Assembly: GCA_018664075.1 (NCBI GenBank)
Contig: JABJOY010000003.1
Span: 1-44,818 of the forward strand
From: Porticoccaceae bacterium
GTDB lineage: Bacteria; Pseudomonadota; Gammaproteobacteria; Pseudomonadales; Porticoccaceae
Direction: 5' to 3'
Length of the DNA: 44,818 nt
The position numbers and the translations under genes are program-made. Positions 26,518 through 35,599 of this stretch are shown piece by piece (within the stretch, counting starts at the first letter, position 1; each line of letters opens with the position of its first letter). The notes beneath the pieces are model-generated. The model was not told where the DNA came from and made no database searches. It saw nothing but the letters and a program-made list of their open reading frames with translations.

Positions 26518-29439
26518 CTAAAGCTCCTGGCGCAAAGTATCTGGGTCATAAAAGGGCAGAGGCACCACATCGGCGGTGACCAAAACACCGCCGTCGGATT
26601 TGATCATAATCTGTCTGCTATCTGCGGTACTCTCTTCAACACTGCCCTCAAGATCTTGGGGCTGCACATAGGCCAAGCCAATAGGCTTGCCCAATGTGGG
26701 GGAATAGTTGCACGAGGTAACACGGCCAGTCATCTGCTCGCCATCAAGCACCAGTTGGCTCTCTTTGGGAATAGGTGCCTTGCTGTCATTGATAACAAAA
26801 CCGACCAGGCTTCTGCTGGCTGGTTTCTTTTCCAGTTCGCTAATTGTGCGGCCACCGACAAAGAAGGGTTTTTTCCGCGAGACAGCCCAGCCCATCTGCA
26901 CTTCCATGGGGTTGGACATGGCATCTGTGTCCTGGCCAATAATAATATGGCCCTTTTCCAGGCGCAGAACTCGCTGTGCTTCAATGCCAAAGGGCTGGAT
27001 ATTTTCCGACTGGCCCGCCGCTAGCAGCGCATCCCAAAGTGCCTCGCCATATTGCTGGGGTACATGTACCTCATAACCCAGTTCACCGACAAAACCGACG
27101 CGAATAACCCGCGCCGCTATGCCTGCCACATTGCCTTCCCGCACACCCATGTAGGGAAAGTCCTTGGCCGAGAGATCAATATCTGAACAGACTTTGGCCA
27201 ACACCTGCCTTGCTTTCGGACCGGCAATATTAACGCCGCAGTAGGCGGAGGTGACATTGGCAATATCCACATCCAGACGCCATTGGGCATTCCACTTGAG
27301 CATATTCTGATAGACCCGATCGACACCACCAGTGGTGGCAGTGACGTAATAATGCTGGTCGCTAAACCGGCAGGCCACACCATCATCAATAACCACACCG
27401 GCTTCATTGGTCAGCAGGGCATAGCGGGCCCGGCCCACTGGCTGTTTTACAAAACCAAAGGTATAGAAACGGTTGAGAAATTCACCGGCATCCGGGCCGC
27501 GCACTTCAAGGCCACCCAGAGTCGAAACATCCACCAGTCCCACATTGTTGCGTACATTTCGCACTTCCCGGTTGATACAGTTATCTCGGTCGGCGGCCTC
27601 ACCGTAAAAAGCAGGGCGATACCAAGCACCAGCTTGAAGCATCTGAGCACCAGCCTCCAGATGACGATAATGCATATTGCTGCGCCGCGCCGGATAAAAA
27701 CTGCGTCCGGCACTATGGCCCAGATGTTCAGGGGCAAATGGAGGGCGAGCCGTGGTAACACCGGTCTCTGCAACGGTGCGGTTGGTGGCTGCGGCAACTA
27801 ATCTGGCCGCGGCCAGTGCTGAATGACGGCCCTGAGAGGGACCCATGCCGCAGGTGGAGTAGCGTTTAACCAACTGGATATGCTCATAGCCATCCCGGGT
27901 TGCATTAACAATATCTGCAATGGTGAGATCCTCGTCAAAGTCGACAAATTCCTTGCCTTTGGGATGGGCGAAAATGGGCCAGCTGTGATTGGGGCTGTTT
28001 TTTTCCCTGGCTAGGGGCGCTGGTACTTCTGCCTGGCTCAGACCCAGACTGTTGGTGGCGATACAGGCTGCTCTTGCCCCTTCTGCAAGGCAGGCTCCCA
28101 GATCCCAGTGGCTATTTACCGAACCGGCAATTTGCAGGCCATCCGGTAAATTGCTCAGGGTAAACATTGCCGATTTGTCGTCGTAGCTAAGCTGCCCGCC
28201 AGCCTGACAGGCAAGTTGATAGGTGGGGGTGTAACCCACAGCCATGCACAGTAAATCGCAGTTAATGGTTTCACCATTGTCAGCGCAGATCCCGGGGCTG
28301 ACAATCTCTCGAATCTCCACAGCGCTAAGATGATTTTTACGCTGCTTTGCGCCATACACTGCATAGCCAGTTTTAATGGTAATGCCGCGCTTTTTGGCTG
28401 CTTTGATCAATGGGCTGGCCTTGGGTTTGTCACGCAGATCGACAATAGCCCTAACGCTGACACCGGCATCCAGCAGATCCAGTGCATTGGCGTAGCCATC
28501 GTTATTACCAGTTACAACCACGGCGGTCTTGCCCGGGCGCACAGCATAGAGATGAATCAGGCGCTGGGCAGCGCTGCTCATCATAACGCCGGGAAGATCA
28601 TTGTTATGAAACACAGCCTGTTGCTCCAGCGCGCCGGTGCAGAGGATGGTCTGTTTGGCGCGTACCTTGTACAGACGCTTGCCGCAGATAATTGGCAGCC
28701 AGTTGTCGGCAAACCAGGCGTTGACCACCGCATTGGTCATGCAGGTGATATTGCCGTTGTCGGTGACTTCCTGTACTAGCTGATCGCGAACCTCAGTGCC
28801 AATGGTGCCTTCGGCATCAAAACGGGCATAGTTCAGGGAGCCACCCAGACTTGGATTCTCATCCACCAGCAAGACCTCACAGCCATCGAGTGCGGCTGTC
28901 AGGGCTGCTTGCAAACCAGCTGGGCCTGCGCCCACTACAACCACATCGTAGAACTTGTACTGCTTGTCATAGTAGTCGGGCTCCAACTGCTGATTGATAA
29001 TGCCGAGGCCAGCTTTTTTGCGAATCAATGGCGCCCATTTTTCCCAAATGCCTCTGGGTTTGAAAAAGGCCTTGTAATAAAAGCCGACTGGCAGAAATCT
29101 GGAGAACAGCCCCAGTAATGAGCCGCGATCATGTTCCAGGCTGCCGCTGTAATTTTGGCCCATTACAAAAAGCCCCGGACTGATTGTTTCACGGTCTGCC
29201 AGAGCATTGGGGTTGGAGGGTAACTGGACCATGGTATTGGCATCCTGGCCGGCCATGGTTAGTGCTGCCCGTGGGCGATGATATTTAAAAGACCGGCTCA
29301 ATAACCAGTGCTCATTGGCCGCCAGTGCGCTGGCGATGCTGTCGCCAGCAAAGCCCTGGTAAGACTTGTTTTCAAAGCTGAAATCGATGGGCTGCTCGCG
29401 GTCGATCAATGAACCATAGGGGGCTGCTAGTCGCTTCAT
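26518..29439 (-). CDS. soxA: Sarcosine oxidase alpha subunit SoxA
   Basis: This 973-residue protein has the domain order of the TSOX alpha chain. An N-terminal ferredoxin-like fold (1 to about 95; SFKYHRPRAALTMAG) comes first. A pyridine-nucleotide disulfide oxidoreductase-type domain follows, with the dinucleotide motif VVVVGAGPAGLQAA near 165-178. A linker domain contains RYSTCGMGPSQGRHS near residue 530. The last part is a C-terminal GcvT-type folate-binding domain (about 590 on, ending FYDPDTLRQEL). The subunit oxidises sarcosine with SoxB and passes the methyl group as 5,10-methylene-THF. Its ATG overlaps the soxD stop codon (ATGA). The GcvT part could be mistaken for DmdA, but it is fused to the NAD/FAD half, and the four sox genes are in order. 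Confidence 0.93.
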   Translation of the reverse strand: MKRLAAPYGSLIDREQPIDFSFENKSYQGFAGDSIASALAANEHWLLSRSFKYHRPRAALTMAGQDANTMVQLPSNPNALADRETISPGLFVMGQNYSGSLEHDRGSLLGLFSRFLPVGFYYKAFFKPRGIWEKWAPLIRKKAGLGIINQQLEPDYYDKQYKFYDVVVVGAGPAGLQAALTAALDGCEVLLVDENPSLGGSLNYARFDAEGTIGTEVRDQLVQEVTDNGNITCMTNAVVNAWFADNWLPIICGKRLYKVRAKQTILCTGALEQQAVFHNNDLPGVMMSSAAQRLIHLYAVRPGKTAVVVTGNNDGYANALDLLDAGVSVRAIVDLRDKPKASPLIKAAKKRGITIKTGYAVYGAKQRKNHLSAVEIREIVSPGICADNGETINCDLLCMAVGYTPTYQLACQAGGQLSYDDKSAMFTLSNLPDGLQIAGSVNSHWDLGACLAEGARAACIATNSLGLSQAEVPAPLAREKNSPNHSWPIFAHPKGKEFVDFDEDLTIADIVNATRDGYEHIQLVKRYSTCGMGPSQGRHSALAAARLVAAATNRTVAETGVTTARPPFAPEHLGHSAGRSFYPARRSNMHYRHLEAGAQMLQAGAWYRPAFYGEAADRDNCINREVRNVRNNVGLVDVSTLGGLEVRGPDAGEFLNRFYTFGFVKQPVGRARYALLTNEAGVVIDDGVACRFSDQHYYVTATTGGVDRVYQNMLKWNAQWRLDVDIANVTSAYCGVNIAGPKARQVLAKVCSDIDLSAKDFPYMGVREGNVAGIAARVIRVGFVGELGYEVHVPQQYGEALWDALLAAGQSENIQPFGIEAQRVLRLEKGHIIIGQDTDAMSNPMEVQMGWAVSRKKPFFVGGRTISELEKKPASRSLVGFVINDSKAPIPKESQLVLDGEQMTGRVTSCNYSPTLGKPIGLAYVQPQDLEGSVEESTADSRQIMIKSDGGVLVTADVVPLPFYDPDTLRQEL

Positions 29440-29726
29440 TGCTGGTTCTCCGCAAAATCAATGCGCTGGTTAAAGATTTCGCTGGCCTCAAAGGTGCGAA
29501 TAACCTGATCTGTAATGGTGTTGCGCTCGGCTAAAAACCAGAACGAGCTGGCGGTATGACACCACCATTCGGTAACAACACCAGCGGCATTGTCATGGAA
29601 AAACACATGCTCAGCCCATTGCCTTGAGTCAGTGCTGTTGGGGTCTGGCATAGGGTGGTATTCACCACCATAGGTAAATTCGGAAATGTTGCGTTGGCCA
29701 TTGAGAGGGCAGGTTAATAGTTTCAT
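29436..29726 (-). CDS. soxD: Sarcosine oxidase delta subunit SoxD
   Basis: This 96-residue protein begins MKLLTCPLNGQRNISEFTYGGEY, the standard start of SoxD, and continues with the conserved WWCHTASSFWFLAERNT. SoxD is the small zinc-binding subunit; Cys6, His and Cys residues (TCPLNG and WWCHTASS) are the likely metal ligands. The open frame begins at 29741, overlapping the soxB stop codon, but ATG 29726 is preferred because GGGAG lies six bases upstream and the family N-terminus starts there. The last bases overlap soxA (ATGA). Confidence 0.92.
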   Translation of the reverse strand: MKLLTCPLNGQRNISEFTYGGEYHPMPDPNSTDSRQWAEHVFFHDNAAGVVTEWWCHTASSFWFLAERNTITDQVIRTFEASEIFNQRIDFAENQQ

Positions 29727-29737
29727 TGGCATCTCCC

Positions 29738-30979
29738 TCAATGGCTGGCGGCGGTGGCGCCGGCTTCGTTAATTTGTTCGTAGTTATAAAAGCGTTCGAG
29801 GGCAAAGGGCTTGATAATCTCTGGTACCTTTTTGGTGGCGACCAGTTCGGCCATGGTCACACCACAGATGGGTGTTGCCTTAAAGCCCCAGGTGCCCCAG
29901 CCTGCATCCAGGTAGTAATTCTCGACGGGACTGAGACCCATAATTGGACTGTAGTCCGGGGTCATATCAGTGGTGCCGGCCCATTGGCGCAGCATTCGCG
30001 CCTGGGCTAAAAACGGGAAAAGCTCCATAGCAGCTGCACTTAAAGATTCCCGCTGATCCAATGTCGCTCTGGTGTGATACAGAGGGTAGGGGTCCGAGCC
30101 GCCGCCAATAACAAATTCCCCTCTGGATGTCTGATGCACATAGACATGTACATGGGGTGAGCTGACATGGGGAGTGAGTATGGGCTTGTAGGGCTGTGTC
30201 ACCATCGCCTGTAATGGGTAGCAATGGATGGGCAGCGGAATACCGGCCTTTTTTGCCACCACTGAACTGGCTCCGGCTACGGCCTGCACCACGGCGCCAC
30301 ATTCAACCCGGCCGCGATTGGTTTTCAATGCAGTCACCCGGCCTTTATCAATCTCAACATCCTCAACTTCGGTCAGTTGGTGCAATTCTACGCCGCGCTC
30401 ACAGGCGCCTTTGGCATAGCCCCAGGCGACTGCATCATGACGGGCTGTCGCGCCATCTGCGTGCCACAGGCCAGCCATAATCGGGAAGCGTGAGTCCTCG
30501 GACATATTGAGGTTGGGCACCAGGTCGGCAATGGTCTGACGATCCACAAGTTCCGAGCGCACACCCATATGCTGGTTGACTTCAGCGCGCCAGCGAAAGC
30601 TACGAACGGCAGCATCGCTGTGCGCCAATGTCAGCTGGCCGCGATTTTCCATCATGACATTGTAGTTAAATTCATTGCTCAGATTGTTGTACAGTTTGAC
30701 TGATTCGCGGTAGAAGCTGACGCCCTCTTCAGTCAGGTAGTTGGAGCGGATAACGGCGGTATTGCGCGCTGTGTTGCCGCCACCCAGATAGCTTTTTTCC
30801 AGTACAGCAACATTGGTAATGCCGTGGTATTTGGCAAGGTTGTAGGCAATGGCGGTGCCATGCCCGCCAGCGCCGATAATAACCACATCGTAGTGCTTTT
30901 TGAGTTCTGTGGCTGGGGTGAAATGATGTTGCGCCGGATACTCATTGCTGAGGCCGTACTTTAAAAGCCCAAATGGCAT
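29738..30979 (-). CDS. soxB: Sarcosine oxidase beta subunit SoxB
   Basis: This 413-residue flavoprotein of the DAO family has the dinucleotide motif VVIIGAGGHGTAIAYNLAKY near residues 34-53. It also has GGGNTARNTAVIRSNY and the C-terminal FAD element YYLDAGWGTWGFKATPI. His181 in TARHDAVAWGYA is where the covalent FMN attachment His of heterotetrameric sarcosine oxidases is expected; the alignment is from memory. It catalyses oxidative demethylation of sarcosine to glycine, with the methyl group going to folate through SoxA. It starts 24 nt after purU. The order purU-soxBDAG makes N-methylglycine or a related N-methyl amino acid the substrate. Confidence 0.94.
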   Translation of the reverse strand: MPFGLLKYGLSNEYPAQHHFTPATELKKHYDVVIIGAGGHGTAIAYNLAKYHGITNVAVLEKSYLGGGNTARNTAVIRSNYLTEEGVSFYRESVKLYNNLSNEFNYNVMMENRGQLTLAHSDAAVRSFRWRAEVNQHMGVRSELVDRQTIADLVPNLNMSEDSRFPIMAGLWHADGATARHDAVAWGYAKGACERGVELHQLTEVEDVEIDKGRVTALKTNRGRVECGAVVQAVAGASSVVAKKAGIPLPIHCYPLQAMVTQPYKPILTPHVSSPHVHVYVHQTSRGEFVIGGGSDPYPLYHTRATLDQRESLSAAAMELFPFLAQARMLRQWAGTTDMTPDYSPIMGLSPVENYYLDAGWGTWGFKATPICGVTMAELVATKKVPEIIKPFALERFYNYEQINEAGATAASH

Positions 30980-31003
30980 AACTCTCCCCTAAGAAAATAG
31001 CTG

Positions 31004-31882
31004 CTAGCTGCCTAAAAACACAACCGTTTTATTGCCGTCCAAAAATACTCTGCGCTCAATGTGATATTTCACCGCTTTTGCCAGCGCCATACATTCATTG
31101 TCACGACCCACCTGCACCAAATGGTTGGGGCCATAATTGTGGTCCACTCTGGTTAGCATCTGCTCAATAATTGGCCCTTCATCGAGATCAGAGGTCACAT
31201 AATGGGCTGTGGCACCAATCACTTTTACCCCGCGATCATAGGCCTGGTGATAGGGCTTGGCGCCCTTGAAGCCGGGTAGAAACGAATGGTGAATGTTGAT
31301 GCAGCGACCGGATAGCTGCTCAGTCAAATTATTCGATAGAATCTGCATATAGCGGGCCAGAATCACAAGCTCAGTGCCTGTCTCATCAACAATTTCCATC
31401 AGTCGCTGTTCCTGCTGAACCTTGGTATCTTTGCTTACCGGCAGGTGAATAAACCGAATGCCTTCGCGCTCAACCATGGGGCGCAGATCCTGATGGTTGG
31501 ACACCACCGCGGTGACCTCCATATTAAACTCGCCCTTGCGGCGGCGATACAGCAGGTCATCCAGACAATGGTCGTACTTGGAGACCATTAAGATGGTTTT
31601 AACTGCGACTGATGGATCGTGAAACTGCCAGTCCATCGCGAACTTATCCGAGACCGAGGCAAACTCTTCACCCATAACCTCTATAGCTGGAGACTGTTCC
31701 TGGCGGCGAAAAACCGCACGCATAAAGAATTTGTCCGTCGACTCATCATCAAATTGTTCAAGGGCACAAATATAGCAGTCCCGGTCGGCGAGAAAACTGG
31801 TGACTGCGGCAACGACGCCACTGCCAGCGCGGCAGCTGCCGGTAAAAATATAGTTGTTAGCCTCTTGGGGCATTGTGGTCAT
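31004..31882 (-). CDS. purU: Formyltetrahydrofolate deformylase PurU
   Basis: This 292-residue protein has an N-terminal ACT domain (about 10-90) and a C-terminal formyl-transferase domain. The catalytic segment CINIHHSFLPGFKGAKPYHQAY has Asn and His residues, and the downstream YVTSDLDEGPI carries the catalytic Asp. It hydrolyses 10-formyl-THF to formate and THF. As first gene of the purU-soxBDAG operon it drains the one-carbon units that sarcosine oxidase loads onto folate; the same pairing is known in Pseudomonas. The ATG at 31882 has AGGCG seven bases upstream. The promoter should lie in 31883-32050. Confidence 0.95.
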   Translation of the reverse strand: MTTMPQEANNYIFTGSCRAGSGVVAAVTSFLADRDCYICALEQFDDESTDKFFMRAVFRRQEQSPAIEVMGEEFASVSDKFAMDWQFHDPSVAVKTILMVSKYDHCLDDLLYRRRKGEFNMEVTAVVSNHQDLRPMVEREGIRFIHLPVSKDTKVQQEQRLMEIVDETGTELVILARYMQILSNNLTEQLSGRCINIHHSFLPGFKGAKPYHQAYDRGVKVIGATAHYVTSDLDEGPIIEQMLTRVDHNYGPNHLVQVGRDNECMALAKAVKYHIERRVFLDGNKTVVFLGS

Positions 31883-32239
31883 GTTTATCGCCTGATTATC
31901 ATTGTAAAACTGCGATTATAAGCCAAGCCTAAGCATTTAGGGTGGCTCGAGGCTACTTTCGGCTCGCATAATGCAGGCTCTGATGCCGAGGGGTCAATAA
32001 CTGTAATGCACCGTTAGTAACACTACTGATGGGCTGCAAATCTGCTTATTGTTGAAGTATACAAGCCTGGATAAAACTCACACTGAAGAGGAACTGCGCG
32101 CTTTGATGTCCTATCACGAGGTTGAGGGCAGCTACTTAAACCGTATCAGAAAATGCATTGGAACCCGCACTGGCATTATTATTTGCTAACTATCTGGATA
32201 TTCGTCGCTAGACATTGCATTATTCCCGCCATGGGAATA
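31883..32239. other. Intergenic region upstream of purU and the lysozyme-like lipoprotein
   Basis: About 357 nt between the divergent purU and lipoprotein genes. It must hold the purU-sox promoter. I saw no clear sigma-70 pair or strong dyad. A short open frame (32049-32189) fills part of it and is listed separately. Confidence 0.4.
32049..32189 (+). CDS. Possible small protein or gene remnant
   Basis: This 46-codon open frame (TTG start) encodes a hydrophilic, charged peptide with SLDKTHTEEELRALMS and YHEVEGSYLNRIRK followed by KCIGTRTGIIIC. Its composition looks coding rather than random, and an internal ATG lies at 32106. It has no good Shine-Dalgarno and no recognised family. It could be a real small gene, the tail of a decayed gene, or chance. 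Confidence 0.25.
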   Translation: MLKYTSLDKTHTEEELRALMSYHEVEGSYLNRIRKCIGTRTGIIIC

Positions 32240-32836
32240 ATGCGTCTGATAATCTTGATCTTCGCCCTCGTGCTCTCTGGCTGTGCTACCTATAAGCCCA
32301 GCCAGGTGGACGATGTCTGTCGTATTTTTTGGGGTGAAACCGATTGGTACAAAGATGCCCGCAAAGCGAACAAGCGGTGGGGAACACCAATCGGCGTGAT
32401 GATGGCGATCATCAAACAGGAATCTACCTTTCGTGCCGATGTAAGGCCGGAGCGCCCCAAATTTTTGTTTATCCCGCTGCCGCGAAAATCCTCGGCCTAT
32501 GGCTATGCCCAGGCTCAGGACCCCGCCTGGAATGACTATCGCAAAGCGACGGGCAACTGGAGCCACGACCGAGACGATTTTGGCGATGCGATTAACTTTG
32601 TTGGCTGGTATACCAACACCTCCAACAAGCGTCTGGGAATTTCTAAATGGGATCCCTACAAACAGTATCTTGCTTACCATGAAGGCTGGGGCGGATATTC
32701 AAGAGGTTCGTTCAACAAGAAGCCACAGCTGCTTAAAGTAGCAAAAAAGGTCAAACGCCAGGCCGAGATCTACGGGACGCAGCTCAACAAGTGCAGTGGC
32801 AAACTGGATCGGGCGGTCAAAGGCTGGTTCTTTTAG
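32240..32836 (+). CDS. Lipoprotein with lysozyme-like (SLT) transglycosylase domain
   Basis: This 198-residue protein has a lipoprotein signal peptide (LVLSGC, lipidated Cys15) followed by a compact lysozyme-like domain. The catalytic Glu61 is in IIKQESTF, and the characteristic AYGYAQAQD follows after an inserted proline/arginine-rich loop. Lytic transglycosylases of this fold cleave peptidoglycan in the periplasm. The protein is short compared with MltC/Slt and has a basic C-terminus. ATG 32240 is chosen because it begins the lipoprotein signal directly; the open frame extends to 32153. It stands alone between the sox operon and the monooxygenase gene. Confidence 0.85.
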   Translation: MRLIILIFALVLSGCATYKPSQVDDVCRIFWGETDWYKDARKANKRWGTPIGVMMAIIKQESTFRADVRPERPKFLFIPLPRKSSAYGYAQAQDPAWNDYRKATGNWSHDRDDFGDAINFVGWYTNTSNKRLGISKWDPYKQYLAYHEGWGGYSRGSFNKKPQLLKVAKKVKRQAEIYGTQLNKCSGKLDRAVKGWFF

Positions 32837-32911
32837 GGCTGTCGCGCCGGAGACATCGCATTACTGCTGCGTTGCGTAAACTACTATAATAAAAATAATT
32901 GCGAGACCGCT

Positions 32912-34378
32912 ATGTCCCAGAATCATTTTGATGTTGTTATTATCGGCGCCGGCCTTTCCGGCATTGGTGCTGCCTGTCATTTGCAGCGCAATAGTCCCAA
33001 TAAGAGCTACGCTATTCTGGAAAGCCGCGAGGCAATGGGTGGCACCTGGGACCTGTTTCGCTACCCGGGTATTAGATCGGATTCCGATATGCACACCCTT
33101 GGTTACAGCTTTAAACCATGGAAACATGAACGCGCTATCGCCGATGGCCCTGCCATTCTGGACTATATCCAAGAGACTGCGAAGGACTATGATGTTGAAC
33201 GGCATATCCGCTATAACCAGCAGGTTACTAAAATTGCCTGGGATAGCGATAATGCCACATGGACATTGCGTATTGAGCAAGAGGGCAAGCGGGCCAGCAA
33301 AATTACCTGTAACTTTATCTACAGTTGCACCGGCTACTACCGCTACGACAAAGGCTATACTCCGGACTTCCCGGGTTCAGACCAGTTTAAAGGAGAGCTG
33401 ATACATCCCCAGCACTGGCCTGAAGATCTGGACTATGCAGATAAAAAAGTTGTTGTGATAGGCAGTGGTGCAACGGCGATCACTGTGGTGCCAGAAATGG
33501 CCAAAACCGCGCAACATGTGACCATGCTACAGCGGTCGCCCACCTATGTAGTCTCTCGTCCGGGCAAAGATCCCTTTGCGCGCCGTATGGACCGATGGCT
33601 GCCATCAAAATTGGCCTATCTGGTTACCCGTTGGAAAAATGTCACCATGCAGGCGCTCATATTTCAGTACAGCCGTCGCCGCCCACAAAAAATGAAAGAG
33701 TTTTTGCTGGCCCTGACTCGCAGAGAGCTGAAGGGAAAGGTGGATGTTAACAAGCATTTTAATCCTAAGTATAACCCCTGGGATCAACGTCTCTGTCTGG
33801 TGCCGGATAGTGATCTGTTCAGGTCATTGCGCAAAGGTACATCTTCTGTAGTCACCGATCAGATCAAAACCTTTACCAAGACTGGTATTAAACTGGAGTC
33901 AGGTGAGCTTTTAAAGGCTGATATTGTAGTCAGTGCCACAGGTCTGGAGTTGCTGGCAATGGGCGGCATGGAGATCGTCGTTGATGGCAAAAAGATTTCC
34001 CTGCCGGATACAGTTGGCTACCGGGGCATGATGCTGAGTGATGTGCCTAACTTTGTATTGGCTGCGGGCTACACCAACGCCTCATGGACATTGAAATGTG
34101 ATCTGACCAGTGAATATGTGTGCCGCATGCTCAACCATATGGATCGCACCGGCTACCAGTTCTGTGTAGCGCGCACCCAGAATCCGGATATGGACCGGGT
34201 GGCATTTCTGGATCTGGCCTCAGGCTATGTGGATCGCGCCATTGATAATTTTCCCAAGCAGGGCACCAGCTCTCCCTGGCGGCTTTATCAGAATTATCTG
34301 CTGGACTTGCTTAGCCTGCGCTTCGGTTCAATGAGGGACAAGGAGCTGGAATATGGGCGGGTTAAAACCCAGTCCTAA
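32912..34378 (+). CDS. Flavin-containing Baeyer-Villiger type monooxygenase
   Basis: This 488-residue class B flavoprotein monooxygenase has an N-terminal FAD motif VVIIGAGLSGIGAA. The Baeyer-Villiger fingerprint Phe-x-Gly-x3-His-x3-Trp-Pro is at residues 159-170 (FKGELIHPQHWP), and the NADPH motif VVVIGSGATAI follows. GGTWDLFRYPGIRSDSDM is typical of this family. Such enzymes insert oxygen into ketones or oxidise heteroatoms (N or S) using NADPH and oxygen. The substrate is unknown. A DMS- or N-oxidising role is tempting beside ddd and sox genes, but the fingerprint favours ketones. TATAAT at 32885-32890 could be the -10 element. Its stop overlaps the converging lactonase gene by four bases. 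Confidence 0.9.
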   Translation: MSQNHFDVVIIGAGLSGIGAACHLQRNSPNKSYAILESREAMGGTWDLFRYPGIRSDSDMHTLGYSFKPWKHERAIADGPAILDYIQETAKDYDVERHIRYNQQVTKIAWDSDNATWTLRIEQEGKRASKITCNFIYSCTGYYRYDKGYTPDFPGSDQFKGELIHPQHWPEDLDYADKKVVVIGSGATAITVVPEMAKTAQHVTMLQRSPTYVVSRPGKDPFARRMDRWLPSKLAYLVTRWKNVTMQALIFQYSRRRPQKMKEFLLALTRRELKGKVDVNKHFNPKYNPWDQRLCLVPDSDLFRSLRKGTSSVVTDQIKTFTKTGIKLESGELLKADIVVSATGLELLAMGGMEIVVDGKKISLPDTVGYRGMMLSDVPNFVLAAGYTNASWTLKCDLTSEYVCRMLNHMDRTGYQFCVARTQNPDMDRVAFLDLASGYVDRAIDNFPKQGTSSPWRLYQNYLLDLLSLRFGSMRDKELEYGRVKTQS

Positions 34379-35559
34379 AATGGAAAGCCCTGAACATTCA
34401 ATTTAGCCGTATAAATCCCCGCCTTTAAACAGGGACTATCTCCGCACAAGCGAGGCTTATCCCCGTCCATAGGGTCAGTTAAACCTGTGACAAACAGAGT
34501 CTTCCCATCCTCTCCACCAAAGGCAACATTGGTCACAATATGTATGCCCTCGACGTTTAACTGGCCCACCACTTTATGCTGCTTGTCCAAGATCACAATT
34601 ACCTGGCCGTCGTGTCTGGTTGGCTGTTCAACTGTGGTCGTTGCATAAATATTACCACTGCAATCTTTGCCTAATCCATCAATGGGTGATGTCAGTAATT
34701 TCTGTGGATTCGATACTTCGCCAGCCGTTAAATCAAATACCCATAGCCCCTGCAGGCCACCGACAATCAGTTGCTGTTGATCCAGTGATAATGCAATGCC
34801 ATTCGGCTTGTCAGCCAGTGCTGGTACAAGGTCAGTAACAGCGGTGGCAGTGACTTTACCCTTTGGGCTGACCCGGTAAATTCGTTGTCCCGGCTCTATA
34901 GAGCCGGGTTGTCCGCCACCCTGAATGCTGCTCGGATCAATATTTGAGGGGGTGTTCCAATTGGGGTCAGTGAAATAAATCGTATTATCTTGGGCAGCCG
35001 TTAAGTCATTGGGGGAGTTAAATCGTTTGCCATTGTAAGTGCTCGCAATTGCTGTGATCTGTTTGCTTTGCCAATCAATAGAAGACAGTGATCCGTCAAG
35101 CTGCCGAGCGGCCAATAAATTACCCTGACTGTCCACAGCCAGACCATTGCTGCCTGCAACAGTATCTTTCATCCACAGCTTTGGTTGCTCCCCCTGAACC
35201 CAACGCCATATTGTGGTTTGGTTGCTTAGTACAAAGCCATTTTCATCTGGCTGCTGTGACCCCATATTTGAGTAATACAGGGCACCATCATGCCATAGAG
35301 GACCTTCAATATTATTGAACCCCTGATACATTAGAGGAATATTTTGTTCACGTTTAAGCTGGATATTGCTTAGGTCTAATTTTATGTTTTGTGAAGCTGC
35401 AGAACAGTATTTAGCATTGAAAGCAGCAGCGGAGGTCAGCTGCTTGATACCCTCAGGTGATTTCACTTCAGAGCATGCAGTCCCCAGCATGCTCAGACAA
35501 ACTGCAGCGACAAGAGAGGTTTTTCTAGATAGAGTTTCACTCTGCAATAACAGGGGCAT
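34375..35559 (-). CDS. Secreted SMP-30/gluconolactonase-like protein
   Basis: This 394-residue beta-propeller has an N-terminal signal peptide and Cys29 in MLGTACSEV. The lipobox is imperfect (Gly at -3), so it may be a lipoprotein or a soluble periplasmic protein. Metal-ligand positions of the SMP-30 family are present: Glu85 (NIEGPLWHDG), Asn in RFNSPNDLTAA, and KPNGIALSLD. Members hydrolyse sugar lactones such as glucono-1,5-lactone to gluconate. It is the last gene of the GH3-gntP-lacI operon, and its product would feed the permease and kinase. It starts 40 nt after lacI. Confidence 0.82.
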   Translation of the reverse strand: MPLLLQSETLSRKTSLVAAVCLSMLGTACSEVKSPEGIKQLTSAAAFNAKYCSAASQNIKLDLSNIQLKREQNIPLMYQGFNNIEGPLWHDGALYYSNMGSQQPDENGFVLSNQTTIWRWVQGEQPKLWMKDTVAGSNGLAVDSQGNLLAARQLDGSLSSIDWQSKQITAIASTYNGKRFNSPNDLTAAQDNTIYFTDPNWNTPSNIDPSSIQGGGQPGSIEPGQRIYRVSPKGKVTATAVTDLVPALADKPNGIALSLDQQQLIVGGLQGLWVFDLTAGEVSNPQKLLTSPIDGLGKDCSGNIYATTTVEQPTRHDGQVIVILDKQHKVVGQLNVEGIHIVTNVAFGGEDGKTLFVTGLTDPMDGDKPRLCGDSPCLKAGIYTAKLNVQGFPF

Positions 35560-35599
35560 CTTGATTATTTTCCAGTTAATTGATTTTTTTGGTTTGTAG

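Noticed and set aside
26518-29439. GcvT-like C-terminal domain as a DMSP demethylase (DmdA)
   Set aside because: It is fused to the ferredoxin-like and FAD/NAD halves and flanked by soxB, soxD and soxG, so it is the SoxA folate domain.
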